Assembly: GCF_036057275.1 (NCBI RefSeq) | Contig: NZ_CP107945.1 | Span: forward strand, 186,001 to 250,000 | Direction: 5' to 3' | DNA length: 64,000 nt | Source of the DNA: Streptomyces sp. NBC_00390 | GTDB lineage: Bacteria > Actinomycetota > Actinomycetes > Streptomycetales > Streptomycetaceae | Part shown: positions 9,010 to 17,830 of the stretch, in pieces | How positions within the stretch are numbered: the first letter of the stretch is position 1 | Layout of the letters: each line of letters begins with the position of its first letter | The notes under the pieces: model-generated | The model's database searches: none | The model's input: only the letters and a program-made list of their open reading frames with translations | Told to the model about the DNA's origin: nothing | Position numbers and translations under genes: made by a program

Positions 9010-10827
9010 ATGAGCGACAGCGAACCCGCACGCGAACGGGGAACCCCACCAAAATCCCCGGCTGGATCCCTCTCCGGGGCCCCCGCCGACGGCGTCGGCC
9101 GGCTCTCGGAACTGCGGCTGGACGACCTGCTGGTGGAACTGCAGGTGCGCATGGAGGCCGTGCGCGGCGCGCGCGACCGTGTGCACCGCCTGCTCGAAGC
9201 GGTTCTGTCCGTCGGGCGCGAGCTGGATCTTGCCCAGGTCCTCCGGGGGATCGTCGAGGCCGCCACCGTGCTGGTGGACGCGGAGTACGGAGCACTGGGG
9301 GTGATCGGCGACGACCGGATGCTCTCCGAGTTCGTCCCCGTCGGCGTCACCGACGAGCAATGGGCGGCCATCGGAGCGCTCCCGAGCGGTCACGGGCTGC
9401 TGGGCGAGCTGATCCGCAACCCTGCCCCTCTGCGGCTCGGGGACCTGTCCGAGCACCCTGCGTCACACGGCTTCCCGCCCCATCATCCGCCGATGCACTC
9501 GTTTCTCGGCGTACCCGTCCGTGTGCGGGAGAAGGTCTTCGGCAACCTCTACCTCACCGAGAAGCGCGGCGCCGCGGCGTTCGACGCCGAGGACGAGCTC
9601 GTACTGTCGACCCTGGCCGTCGCCGCAGGCGTGGCCATCGAGAACGCGCGGCTCTACGAAGCGGCGCGGCGCCGGGAGCGCTGGCTGGCGGCCGGCTCCG
9701 AGGTCACGAGCGCTCTGCTGTCCGGCCTCCCGCGGTCCCAGGTGCTGGAACTGATCGTGGAGCACGCCCGTGCGATCGTGTCGGCGGATCTGGGCCTGAT
9801 CGCGGTGCCCGCCGAGGGCACCGGCCGACTGCGTATCGCGCTCGCCGCAGGGACGGACGCCGAACGGCACGAGGGAGTGCTCCTGCCCGGGGACGACGGC
9901 TGCATAACGGCGGCCTACGAGATGCGGCAGCTCGTGGACAGTGCCGACCTCGAGAACGATCGGCGCGCCCCACCGGACACGGCCCGGTGGGCGGGTCTGG
10001 GTCCTGCGGCAGCCGTACCGCTCAGAACGGGTGACAGCGTGCATGGTGTCCTGCTGCTGGCCAGGGGCAAGGGCAGGGCCCACTTCGGGAAGGAGGAGTC
10101 GAGCTCGCTGATGGGCTTCGCGGAACAGGTTGCGCTGGGGATGGAGCTGGCCGAGCGGCGAAGTGACGCCGAGCAGATCACCCTGCTCGAGGATCGGGAC
10201 CGTATCGCCCGGGACCTGCACGACCTCGCCATCCAGCGGCTCTTCGCCACCGGTATGACTCTGCAAAGTGCCCGACGGTTCGTCGAGCATCCGCAGGCCG
10301 TGGAGCGGCTGGAGCGTGCCGTGGACGATCTCGACACCACGATCAAGATCATCAGGTCCACCATCTTCGGTCTGCGCAGTCATGAGGCGGAGCCGGCGGG
10401 GGCGCAGGCGCTGCGCAGCCAGGTGGTCAAGGCAGTCGAAGGGTCGGCCGCCTCCCTCGGCTTCTCACCCGCCCTGCGCATCGAGGGCCTGCTGGACACG
10501 AGGGTCGCGGGCGCACCCGGACAGCATCTGGTCGCCGTGCTCGTGGAGGCCCTGAGCAACGTGGCGCGCCATGCACGGGCGGCCGCGGTGGACGTGCATC
10601 TGGTGGTCACGGCCGAGCAGTTGACGCTCACCGTCACCGACGACGGCGTGGGGATCCCGCCGGGCGCGGGCCGCAGCGGCCTCAAGAACATCAACGAGCG
10701 CGCCCGCGCGATGGGCGGCACTCTGGACGTGGGTCCTGGACCACGCGGCGGTACGCAGCTGGTGTGGCGGGTGCCGCTGCCCGCACCGGACAGCTACGGG
10801 GATCCGCGTGATGCAGCGGCGCAATGA
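9010..10827 (+). CDS. osdK: Two-GAF sensor histidine kinase (DevS/OsdK-like oxygen or redox sensor)
   Basis: 605 residues from ATG 9010. GAF-A (about 60-210) contains HPASHGFPPHHPPMHSFLGV, closely matching the GAF-A of M. tuberculosis DosS/DosT, where a His in this segment coordinates haem; haem binding here is inferred. GAF-B spans about 225-370. The HisKA_3 dimerisation helix has the phospho-acceptor His in DRIARDLHDLAIQRLF. The C-terminal ATPase has NVARHARA, DDGVGIPPGAGRSGLKNI and GGTLDV. It is soluble (no membrane segment), as in DosS and OsdK. Its partner is the response regulator at 7081-7773, from which it is separated by the stress protein gene. Start chosen at the first Met giving the family N-terminus. 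Confidence 0.92.
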   Translation: MSDSEPARERGTPPKSPAGSLSGAPADGVGRLSELRLDDLLVELQVRMEAVRGARDRVHRLLEAVLSVGRELDLAQVLRGIVEAATVLVDAEYGALGVIGDDRMLSEFVPVGVTDEQWAAIGALPSGHGLLGELIRNPAPLRLGDLSEHPASHGFPPHHPPMHSFLGVPVRVREKVFGNLYLTEKRGAAAFDAEDELVLSTLAVAAGVAIENARLYEAARRRERWLAAGSEVTSALLSGLPRSQVLELIVEHARAIVSADLGLIAVPAEGTGRLRIALAAGTDAERHEGVLLPGDDGCITAAYEMRQLVDSADLENDRRAPPDTARWAGLGPAAAVPLRTGDSVHGVLLLARGKGRAHFGKEESSSLMGFAEQVALGMELAERRSDAEQITLLEDRDRIARDLHDLAIQRLFATGMTLQSARRFVEHPQAVERLERAVDDLDTTIKIIRSTIFGLRSHEAEPAGAQALRSQVVKAVEGSAASLGFSPALRIEGLLDTRVAGAPGQHLVAVLVEALSNVARHARAAAVDVHLVVTAEQLTLTVTDDGVGIPPGAGRSGLKNINERARAMGGTLDVGPGPRGGTQLVWRVPLPAPDSYGDPRDAAAQ

Positions 10828-11061
10828 GGGCGAAGCGGTGCCGGTCCCTCTGCGTACGGCACGCAGAGAACGGGCAGGCGTCCACAGGTGGCGCGCGGGC
10901 GACGGGCGAGCGCGGACCTCACCCGGCGCCGCGTCCGGCAGCCGGCCGTCCGGCCTCGGCCTCCAGGATGTGGCGCCGCACCGGGCGCGCGGGCAGGGCG
11001 CAGTGCCCTCCCCCAGTGCCCCGCACCCACCCGGCCATGAACGGGAGGACTGGTCGCAGCC

Positions 11062-13767
11062 ATGACCAAGTACGTGTACGACTTCGCCGAAGGCAGCCGG
11101 GACTTGGCCGATCTACTCGGCGGCAAAGGGGCCAACCTTGCGGAGATGGCCCGTATGGGGCTGCCCGTGCCGCCGGGTTTCACCGTCACCACGGAGGCCT
11201 GCCGGGTGTTCCTGGCGACGGGCGAGGCGCCCGCGCAGCTCAACCAGGAGATCGCCGCCCACCTGGCGACACTGGAGCAGGCCGCCGGCCGGCGGCTCGG
11301 GCAGGTGGACCACCCGCTGCTGCTGTCGGTCAGATCAGGGGCACGCTTCTCGATGCCCGGCATGATGGAGACGATTCTCGACATCGGACTGAACGACTAC
11401 TCCGTCCTCGGGCTGGCCGGGTCGCCCGAGCGGGAACGGTTCGCCTGGGACTCCTACCGGCGGCTCGTCCAGATGTTCGGCAGCACGGTGATGGGTGTCG
11501 ACAGCGCGCTCTTCGAGGAGGCACTGGCCCGCCTCAGGAAGGAACACCGTGCCGCCGACGACACCCAGCTGGACACGGCCGACCTGATCAGGCTGGTCGA
11601 GACCTACAAGGACCTGATCCAGGAGCGGACCGGCGAAGCCTTCCCGGAGCAGCCCGCCGAGCAGCTGCGGCGCGCGGTCCTCGCGGTCTTCACCTCGTGG
11701 AACGGCGAACGTGCACGGATCTACCGCCGTCGCGAGCACATCCCCGACGACCTGGGCACCGCCGTCACCATCCAGACCATGGTCTTCGGCAACCTGGGCG
11801 CCGACTCCGGCAGCGGCGTCGCCTTCACCCGGGACCCGGCCACCGGGCGCCCCGGCATCTACGGGGACTACCTGCCCAACGCACAGGGTGAGGACGTCGT
11901 CGCCGGCATCCGCAACGCGTTGCCGCTGCAGGACCTGGCAAGGCTCGACCCCGCGTCGTTCGCCCGGCTGCGCGACACCATGCAGAAGCTCGAAGCCCAC
12001 TACCGCGACCTGTGCGACATCGAGTTCACCATCGAACGCGGCACCCTGTGGATGCTGCAGACCCGGGTCGGCAAGCGCACGGCGCAGGCCGCGTTCAGCA
12101 TCGCCTCGCAGCTGACCGACGAAGGGCTGATCTCGGCGCGGGAGGCCCTCGACCGGGTCGACGGCCGGGCACTCGCCCGTCTGATGTTCCCGCGCTTCGA
12201 CACTTCGGCCGCCGGGGACGTGATCGCGCACGGCATTGCCGCCTCACCCGGCGCCGCCGTGGGCGAGGCGGTGTTCGACTCGGCCGAAGCCGTCCGGCGG
12301 GCGGCCGAGGGCAGGCAGGTCGTCCTCGTACGCCAGGAGACAGCACCGGACGACCTGCCCGGCATGGTCGCCGCGCAAGCGGTCCTGACCAGCCGCGGAG
12401 GCAAGACCAGTCACGCGGCCGTGGTGGCCCGCGGGATGGGCAAGGTGTGCGTGTGCGGAGCGGAGGACATCGTCGTGGACCCGCGGCAGCGCTGCTTCGT
12501 CGCCGAAGGGGTGACCGTGCCCGAGGGCGTGGTGATCTCCGTCGACGGCTCCGAAGGAGTGGTGCGCCTCGGCGCCGTGCCGCTGATCGACTCGGAGGTC
12601 ATGCGCTACTTCGACAGCGGCGGCGAACTGCCCGACGAGAACGCGGCGCCGACCGTACGCGAGGTGCACCGGCTCATGGAGCAGGCCGACGCGGCACGAC
12701 GGCTCGAGGTCCGCGCCAACGCCGATACGCCCGAAGACGCCGCCCGGGCCCGCCGGTTCGGCGCGCAGGGCATCGGGCTGTGCCGTACCGAGCACATGTT
12801 CCTCGGCGACCGGCGCACCCTGGTGGAGGCCATGATCCTCGCGCACGACGACGTCGGCCGCGCAGCGGCGCTCGCCGCCCTGCTGCCGCTCCAGCGGCAG
12901 GACTTCACCGGCATCCTCGAGGCCATGGACTCTCTGCCGGTGACCATCCGGCTCCTGGATCCACCGCTGCACGAGTTCCTGCCCGACCGGACCGAACTGT
13001 CCGTACGGCTCGCCCGGGACGAGGCACTCGGCCGAGCGCCGGAGCCGCGGGACGCCGAGCTGCTGGCGGCTGTCACGCGCATGCACGAGGAGAATCCGAT
13101 GCTCGGCCTGCGCGGTGTCCGTCTCGGTCTGGTGGTCCCGGGACTGGTGGCCATGCAGGTGCGGGCCGTCGCCGAGGCCGTGGTGGCGCGCAGGCGTGCG
13201 GGCGGAGATCCCCGGGCGGAGATCATGGTCCCGCTCGTCGACACGGTCGAGGAGCTGCACCTGGTGAAGGAGGAGGTGGAGCGGGTCCTCTCCGAAGTGT
13301 CCCGGGAGACGGGCGTCACGGTCGACTGCCCGGTCGGCACCATGATCGAACTGCCCCGGGCTGCCCTGACCGCCGGAAAGATCGCCCGGGACGCGGAGTT
13401 CTTCTCCTTCGGTACGAACGACCTCACGCAGACGACCTGGGGGTTCTCCCGCGACGACGTGGAGGCGGCGTTCTTCTCGGCCTACCTCGACAAAGGTATT
13501 TTCGAGGCTTCCCCGTTCGAGACGATCGACCGCGAGGGCGTGGGCCGCCTCGTCGAGATCGCCGTCCGTGAAGGCCGCGCGGCCCGGCCCGATCTCAAGA
13601 TCGGGGTCTGCGGGGAGCACGGCGGCGACCCCGAGTCGGTGCACTTCTTCCACGACGTGGGACTCGACTACGTCTCGTGCTCGCCGTTCCGCATCCCGGT
13701 CGCCCGTCTGGAGGCGGGCAGAGCAGCACTGGCTTCCGTTGCGGCCGACGAACGTCGGGCATCATGA
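11062..13767 (+). CDS. ppdK: Pyruvate, phosphate dikinase
   Basis: 901 residues, the usual PPDK length. Catalyses reversible ATP + phosphate + pyruvate to AMP + PPi + phosphoenolpyruvate. Order of domains: N-terminal ATP-grasp (GGKGANLAEMARMGLPVPPGFT at the start), swivelling phosphohistidine domain with catalytic His451 in GGKTSHAAVVARGMGK, and C-terminal PEP/pyruvate TIM barrel ending with Cys850 in GVCGEHGGDPESV. ATG 11062 is preceded by GGGAGGACTGG. Located 234 bases after the sensor kinase, as in the S. coelicolor osd region, where a second PPDK is part of the regulon. It would allow gluconeogenic flux or PPi use in energy-limited, dormant cells. Confidence 0.97.
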   Translation: MTKYVYDFAEGSRDLADLLGGKGANLAEMARMGLPVPPGFTVTTEACRVFLATGEAPAQLNQEIAAHLATLEQAAGRRLGQVDHPLLLSVRSGARFSMPGMMETILDIGLNDYSVLGLAGSPERERFAWDSYRRLVQMFGSTVMGVDSALFEEALARLRKEHRAADDTQLDTADLIRLVETYKDLIQERTGEAFPEQPAEQLRRAVLAVFTSWNGERARIYRRREHIPDDLGTAVTIQTMVFGNLGADSGSGVAFTRDPATGRPGIYGDYLPNAQGEDVVAGIRNALPLQDLARLDPASFARLRDTMQKLEAHYRDLCDIEFTIERGTLWMLQTRVGKRTAQAAFSIASQLTDEGLISAREALDRVDGRALARLMFPRFDTSAAGDVIAHGIAASPGAAVGEAVFDSAEAVRRAAEGRQVVLVRQETAPDDLPGMVAAQAVLTSRGGKTSHAAVVARGMGKVCVCGAEDIVVDPRQRCFVAEGVTVPEGVVISVDGSEGVVRLGAVPLIDSEVMRYFDSGGELPDENAAPTVREVHRLMEQADAARRLEVRANADTPEDAARARRFGAQGIGLCRTEHMFLGDRRTLVEAMILAHDDVGRAAALAALLPLQRQDFTGILEAMDSLPVTIRLLDPPLHEFLPDRTELSVRLARDEALGRAPEPRDAELLAAVTRMHEENPMLGLRGVRLGLVVPGLVAMQVRAVAEAVVARRRAGGDPRAEIMVPLVDTVEELHLVKEEVERVLSEVSRETGVTVDCPVGTMIELPRAALTAGKIARDAEFFSFGTNDLTQTTWGFSRDDVEAAFFSAYLDKGIFEASPFETIDREGVGRLVEIAVREGRAARPDLKIGVCGEHGGDPESVHFFHDVGLDYVSCSPFRIPVARLEAGRAALASVAADERRAS

Positions 13768-13873
13768 CGGGCGCCCCCGAGCCGGCTCCTCGCAGACATC
13801 CCTGCGGCCGGCCTCGGAGCGCTCCAGGCCGGTGACGGCCCCGGTCCCGGCCGTTCCCGGTGACGGGTCCGAC

Positions 13874-14857
13874 TCACACGTACTCGAGCACGTCGCGCAG
13901 CGGCCGACGGGGCGTGGCAGGCGCTTCGGGACCGTAGCCGAACCTGATCAGCATCTGGGCGTGCCCCATCGCCGTGAGCGGGTCACGCACCGCCCAGCGC
14001 AGCTCGGGCCACTCGAGGGCCTGCGAGTCGAGAGAGGTGGACAGCCCGTCGAGCGTCGCCTCCAGCAGCACACGTTCCAGGGCCTGACCTGCGTCGAGCC
14101 AGTCCACCGGGCGGTCACGCCGGGTACCGAGCACGGCCAGGCAGGGATGCTGCTCGAAGACGGCCCGCCGCCGCTCGCCCGTATCGCTCCGGGGCACGAA
14201 GTCACGCACCGGTGCTCGGCCTCCGTAGCGGCGGGGCCCGAAAGCGTAGGCCGGGATTCCTTCGTGCTGACGGTCACCCGTGCCGGAACGTGTCCAGCGT
14301 TCGGTCTCCGCCTGGACCTCCGGATCCGCGGCCACCCAGTCCCCGGCCTCCTGCACCAGGGCCAGGACGGAGTGCACCTGCCAGTCCCCGAGAAACGCCA
14401 GCCGGGCGCCTTCGGCCACGGCGGCGCCGGCCAGCACGTCGCGCAGTGCCTCAGGGACGGACCCGCCGGTGAACGGCTCCCTGCTCGTACGCCGCAGTGC
14501 GACCGCCGGATACAGCGCGGCGAGCCGGTCGTCGGCGGCGGATTGCGGGGTGAAGGTGATGTCGGCGAGGAGCTCGGGATCGGCGGCATCGGGCAGCAGC
14601 TCGATGTGCGGCGCCAGGCCGGCGTGGGTTGTGGCTACGCGGAGATTGAACAGCGCCGCTCCACAGCCCAGATGTAGCGCACGGTGAGCCAGGTCGGCCA
14701 CCGGCATGGCACGGGCGGGATCCATGCGCAGTTGCAGTGTGCCGCGGCTGCGTATGAAGCGGAACTGCCAGGGTTGTGCGTTGTGCATGGACGGGGCGGC
14801 AGTGGCACGGTCGACGAGAAACTCCACGGTCGAGGTGTCGATCGTCTGTGTGAACAC
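13874..14857 (-). CDS. Acg-like nitroreductase family protein
   Basis: 327 residues from GTG 14857, fixed by a strong AAGGAGG eight bases upstream; the open frame runs further but that extension crosses the promoter. It resembles M. tuberculosis Acg (Rv2032) and other dormancy-induced nitroreductase-fold proteins: VEFLVDRATAAPSMHNAQPW near the N-terminus, a LRRTSREPFTGG segment, and ALERVLLEATLDGLSTS and MLIRFGYGPEAPATPRR in the second half. Acg-type proteins are tandem nitroreductase-fold flavoproteins in which a lid blocks the active site, so FMN sequestration rather than nitro-reduction is possible. Two OsdR-type boxes sit 55-92 bases upstream. Confidence 0.88.
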   Translation of the reverse strand: MFTQTIDTSTVEFLVDRATAAPSMHNAQPWQFRFIRSRGTLQLRMDPARAMPVADLAHRALHLGCGAALFNLRVATTHAGLAPHIELLPDAADPELLADITFTPQSAADDRLAALYPAVALRRTSREPFTGGSVPEALRDVLAGAAVAEGARLAFLGDWQVHSVLALVQEAGDWVAADPEVQAETERWTRSGTGDRQHEGIPAYAFGPRRYGGRAPVRDFVPRSDTGERRRAVFEQHPCLAVLGTRRDRPVDWLDAGQALERVLLEATLDGLSTSLDSQALEWPELRWAVRDPLTAMGHAQMLIRFGYGPEAPATPRRPLRDVLEYV

Positions 14858-14911
14858 AGTGTGGCCTCCTTCTGATGCTTCCAGCGTGGCGGCCGGCCGG
14901 CCGGGGGGGCA

Positions 14912-14928
14912 GGGGCCGAACGGACTCC
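14912..14928. promoter_or_regulatory. OsdR/DevR-type box upstream of the nitroreductase gene (distal/proximal pair, copy 1)
   Basis: GGGGCCGAACGGACTCC shares the GGGCCGAACGG core with the boxes at 7834 and 14932. It lies 55 bases upstream of the GTG start. Confidence 0.55.
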
Positions 14929-14931
14929 ACC

Positions 14932-14949
14932 AGGGCCGAACGGCCCATG
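14932..14949. promoter_or_regulatory. OsdR/DevR-type box upstream of the nitroreductase gene (copy 2, perfect palindrome)
   Basis: The core GGGCC-GAAC-GGCCC is a perfect inverted repeat with a 4-base centre, three bases from copy 1. Tandem boxes at this spacing are the usual architecture at strongly DevR-induced promoters. Confidence 0.6.
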
Positions 14950-15581
14950 CGTCGCTGATGGCCGGCCGCGCTGTGCGGTGCAGCAGCATCGCCGGGGTGT
15001 GGCGGACGTCTGTCACAGGACCCGTGTCGGCTGACATCGATCAGCACAGAGTCCGCGACGCCTCCCGCAGGACTCCGAACCCCACCTGACCTGGTCACTC
15101 ATCACGCTGACAGCCCCCGCCCGACCCGGACCCCGGCAGCCCGGAAGGCTGCCGGGGTCCGGTGGATCACCTGGCGATCCGGCCAGGGCTGCGCCTACGG
15201 CGCACACTGAAGCTGAGGGTCCTGGACTGCGGCGGCCGCCGGAAGGGTTCCCGGCACCCGGACGAGAGGCCGGCCAACGGCCTGGTCACCCGTTCACGCG
15301 CCGCCCCGTGCGCCTCATGCAGGCGTTTCGCAGACGGAAAGGCGTGTGCTTCCGGGACGATCTCCATTCCCCTTGCGGCATCGACCCGCAGATCAACGGA
15401 CTTGAGAGCCGCGCGGCAAGATCAACCTGCTGGCGTATCAGAGGGCCGCAGCGTACGAACCCCGCACGCACAACCACCGGATGACGCGCGTACTGACGCC
15501 ACGGTGACGGTCCCCTCGCCTCCACGCCGAACTCCGGCCCGGACGCGCACTCCTCAGGACCCGGGCAACCGCCGCATACGC
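14950..15581. other. About 630 bases without a supported gene between the nitroreductase promoter and the GntR gene
   Basis: Open frames exist on both strands but none has a recognisable domain or good ribosome binding site. The main structure is the strong hairpin at 15128-15160. This is the boundary between the dormancy island and the hydroxyproline cluster. Confidence 0.5.
15128..15160. terminator. Strong 14-bp hairpin, terminator-like
   Basis: GGACCCCGGCAGCC pairs perfectly with GGCTGCCGGGGTCC across a 5-base loop. There is no U-run, as usual for Streptomyces terminators. It could insulate the nitroreductase promoter from minus-strand transcription coming from the GntR gene. Confidence 0.6.
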
Positions 15582-16313
15582 TCAGCGCGCTTGGCGGCCG
15601 ATGACGTTCGGGCCGAGGGTGCGCCCTGGACTCGGGGTCGCCGGCTCGTCGCGGGACTGCGCCCACAGCGAGCGGACATGTCCCAGATGGCGTGCCATAC
15701 ATGCCTCGGCAGCGGCCTGGTCGCCCGACATCATCAGGTCCAGCAGCTCCACGTGCTCCTCTGCGGACGCGATCAGCTGGCCGCGTTCGTCGAGCCGGGT
15801 GAGTCCGTAGAGCCGGGACCGCTTGCGCAACTCCCCCACCGTCTCGACCAGTCGGTCGTTGCCGGCCAGTGCGAGCAGGCCGAGATGGAAGCGGCGGTCG
15901 GCGTCCAGATAGCCGATGAGGTTGTGCTCGCGGGCCTGGGCGACGATCTCCTCGGCGATCGGGCGCAGTTCGCCGAGTTGTTCGGCAGTGGCGGTCCGGG
16001 TGACCCTGCCGACCGTCGGGACCTCGATCAGGGCGCGGAGTTCGGTGTACTGGTCGAGATCGCGTTCGCTGACTTCGGTGACCCTGAACCCCTTGTTGCG
16101 TACGGGCTCGACCAGGCCTTCGCGGGCGAGATCCAGCATCGCCTCGCGTACCGGCGTGGCGGAAATACCGAAGTCGGCGGCGAGGCCGGGAGCGGAGTAC
16201 ACACTGCCGGGGCGCAGTTCGCCGGCGACGAGCGCGGCACGCAGCGCGTGGGCGACCTGGTCGCGCAGCCGTTCCTGCGTTGTGATCAGGTTGTGCTGCT
16301 TCAGGTCGCCCAT
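15582..16313 (-). CDS. GntR-family (FCD subfamily) transcriptional regulator of the hydroxyproline/collagen cluster
   Basis: 243 residues from ATG 16313 (GGAGGA seven bases upstream). An N-terminal winged HTH (about 10-75) shows LRAALVAGELRPGSVYSAPGL and ISATPVREAMLDLAREGLV. The C-terminal FCD ligand domain has the usual Asp/His metal-binding pattern (DADRRFHLGLLALAGNDRL, SAEEHVELLDLMMSGD). A GTGACATT motif lies 37-50 bases upstream of its start and recurs at the deaminase, dehydrogenase and collagenase promoters, so it probably controls itself and the whole catabolic set. Ligand is likely hydroxyproline or a pathway intermediate; this is inference. Confidence 0.9.
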   Translation of the reverse strand: MGDLKQHNLITTQERLRDQVAHALRAALVAGELRPGSVYSAPGLAADFGISATPVREAMLDLAREGLVEPVRNKGFRVTEVSERDLDQYTELRALIEVPTVGRVTRTATAEQLGELRPIAEEIVAQAREHNLIGYLDADRRFHLGLLALAGNDRLVETVGELRKRSRLYGLTRLDERGQLIASAEEHVELLDLMMSGDQAAAEACMARHLGHVRSLWAQSRDEPATPSPGRTLGPNVIGRQAR

Positions 16314-16349
16314 GGCATGTCCTCCGGGATGACGCGGAGGGCCAGCGTA

Positions 16350-16363
16350 CAATGTCACGTTTC
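16350..16363. promoter_or_regulatory. Candidate GntR operator, site 1 (autoregulatory)
   Basis: ACAATGTCACGTTT; on the minus strand this reads AAACGTGACATTGT, carrying the GTGACATT core shared with sites 2 and 4. It is in the leader/promoter of the GntR gene. Confidence 0.5.
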
Positions 16364-16453
16364 AATTGCCGGGGCAGGCTGCCGCTCTCGGCTGCGGTGC
16401 CGTCGGCACGGTGCCGTGCGGGACGCGGCGGTCACCGGCTTTCTCCCAGGAAG

Positions 16454-16473
16454 CCCCGGGCTTTAGCCCGGGG
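16454..16473. repeat. Left-end hairpin of the tnpB element
   Basis: 9-bp stem CCCCGGGCT with AGCCCGGGG around a 2-base loop, in the flanking context expected for an IS605 left end. Confidence 0.7.
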
Positions 16474-17639
16474 AGAATTGGGTTCTTGGGGTGGAGCAGT
16501 GAAGCGGCGGAGTTCCTTACGCATCTGTTTTGACCTGTGCTTTCTTCCGTTGTCAGTGGTGGCGGATAGGTTGATCGTCATGACGACAACAGCGGCGGCC
16601 GAAGGGGCCGGGTACGCCCGGTACACCTACAGGCTTCGCGTGTCGTCCGCGGCCCGTACCGCGCTGCTTGCCGAGTGGGCAAGGTGCCGGTGGATCTGGA
16701 ACGAGTGCGTGACCCGGTCGAAGAAGGCCCATGCCGAGGCCGGGAAGTGTGGTCCGGCCGCGTTGGACAGGATGCTGACCCAGGCCCGCGCCGCGAACAC
16801 GTGGCTGCGTGAAGGCTCCTGCGTTCCTCAGCAGCAGATCATCCGGGACTTCGCCAAGTCCCGGGCGAAGGCGCTCAAGGACATCAAGGCGCGGTTGCCC
16901 GTACGGCAGCGGGCCGGGATGCCGAAGTACAAGAAGAAGCACACCGGCGACCCGACCCTGAACTACACCCGGCGCGGATTCCGTCTCAAGGACGGACGCC
17001 TGCACCTGGCCGGCGGGATCGTCCTGACGGTGGTGTGGTCGCGGGATCTGCCCGGGTCCCCGTCCTCGGTACGGGTCTACCGCGACAGCATCGGACTCTG
17101 GTACGCCTCGTTCGTCGTCCCCGGTACACCGAGGCGCTGCCCGCCACCGGCCGGGACATCGGCATCGACTGGGGCGTGAAGGAGACCGCGACCACCACCA
17201 GCGGCGCCCACGACCTTCCCCACGCGCAGCACGGGAAGACCGCCGCAGCCCGTCTGGCCCGGTACCAGCGGATGATGTCCCGCCGGAAACCCAAGCGCGG
17301 CCAGGCCGGTTCGAAGGGCTGTCGGAAAGCCAGGCGGCAGGCGGCGAAACTGCACAAGAAGATTGCCCGGCAGCGTCAGGACACCGGCCGCAAGTGGGCC
17401 AAGTCCGTGGTCCGCGACCATGACCGCCTCGCCGTCGAGGACTTCCGGCCGAAGTTCCTCGCCAGGTCCACCATGGCGAGAAAGGCCGCCGACGCTGCGA
17501 TCGCCGCCACCAAGCACGCCGTGATCCACATGGCCCGCAAGCACGGCCGTGAACTCCACCTGGTCAACCCGGCGCACACCACCATGGACTGCGCCCGGTG
17601 CGGAGCGAGAACCAAGCACGCACTACCTCTCTCAGAACG

Positions 17640-17830
17640 TACCTACACCTGCACCGCGTGCGGAGCCGTCTCCCCGAGAGACAAGAACTCTGCCCGCGTG
17701 ATACTGGTCCGGGCTGGTCTCGACCCGGCTGGCGCTGATCGTGCAAGAGCTGACGGACCGCCGGTCCCCAGCCAACGTGAGCCAGGAATCCCCGCCCTTC
17801 AGGGCGGGGATGTCAAAGAAGGAAACCTCC
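17640..17830 (+). ncRNA. Putative omega-RNA (reRNA) at the tnpB 3' end
   Basis: For TnpB elements the guide RNA is known to come from the 3' end of tnpB plus the right end, with the guide formed by the flanking DNA. Here the right-end hairpin (17789-17810) would be the scaffold hairpin. The guide would start at the flank beginning about 17813, inside the end of the epimerase gene on the opposite strand. No transcript evidence is visible; boundaries are approximate. Confidence 0.35.
17789..17810. repeat. Right-end hairpin of the tnpB element
   Basis: 10-bp perfect stem TCCCCGCCCT / AGGGCGGGGA with a TC loop, a very common right-end hairpin of actinobacterial IS605-family elements. Confidence 0.75.

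Larger units (their letters stand above)
16448..17812 (+). mobile_element. IS605/IS1341-type tnpB-only element inserted beside the epimerase gene
   Basis: Bounded by subterminal hairpins: left CCCCGGGCT/AGCCCGGGG (16454-16473) and right TCCCCGCCCT/AGGGCGGGGA (17789-17810). It contains only tnpB, no tnpA, so it depends on a TnpA elsewhere for transposition. The right hairpin is 2-3 bases from the stop codon of the convergent epimerase gene, so the insertion was at the very 3' end of that gene. Exact ends need comparison with an empty site. Confidence 0.8.

Noticed and set aside
10808..11065. 85-codon open frame between osdK and ppdK
   Set aside because: Overlaps the kinase end, Arg/Pro-rich, no ribosome binding site and no family; probably leader of ppdK.
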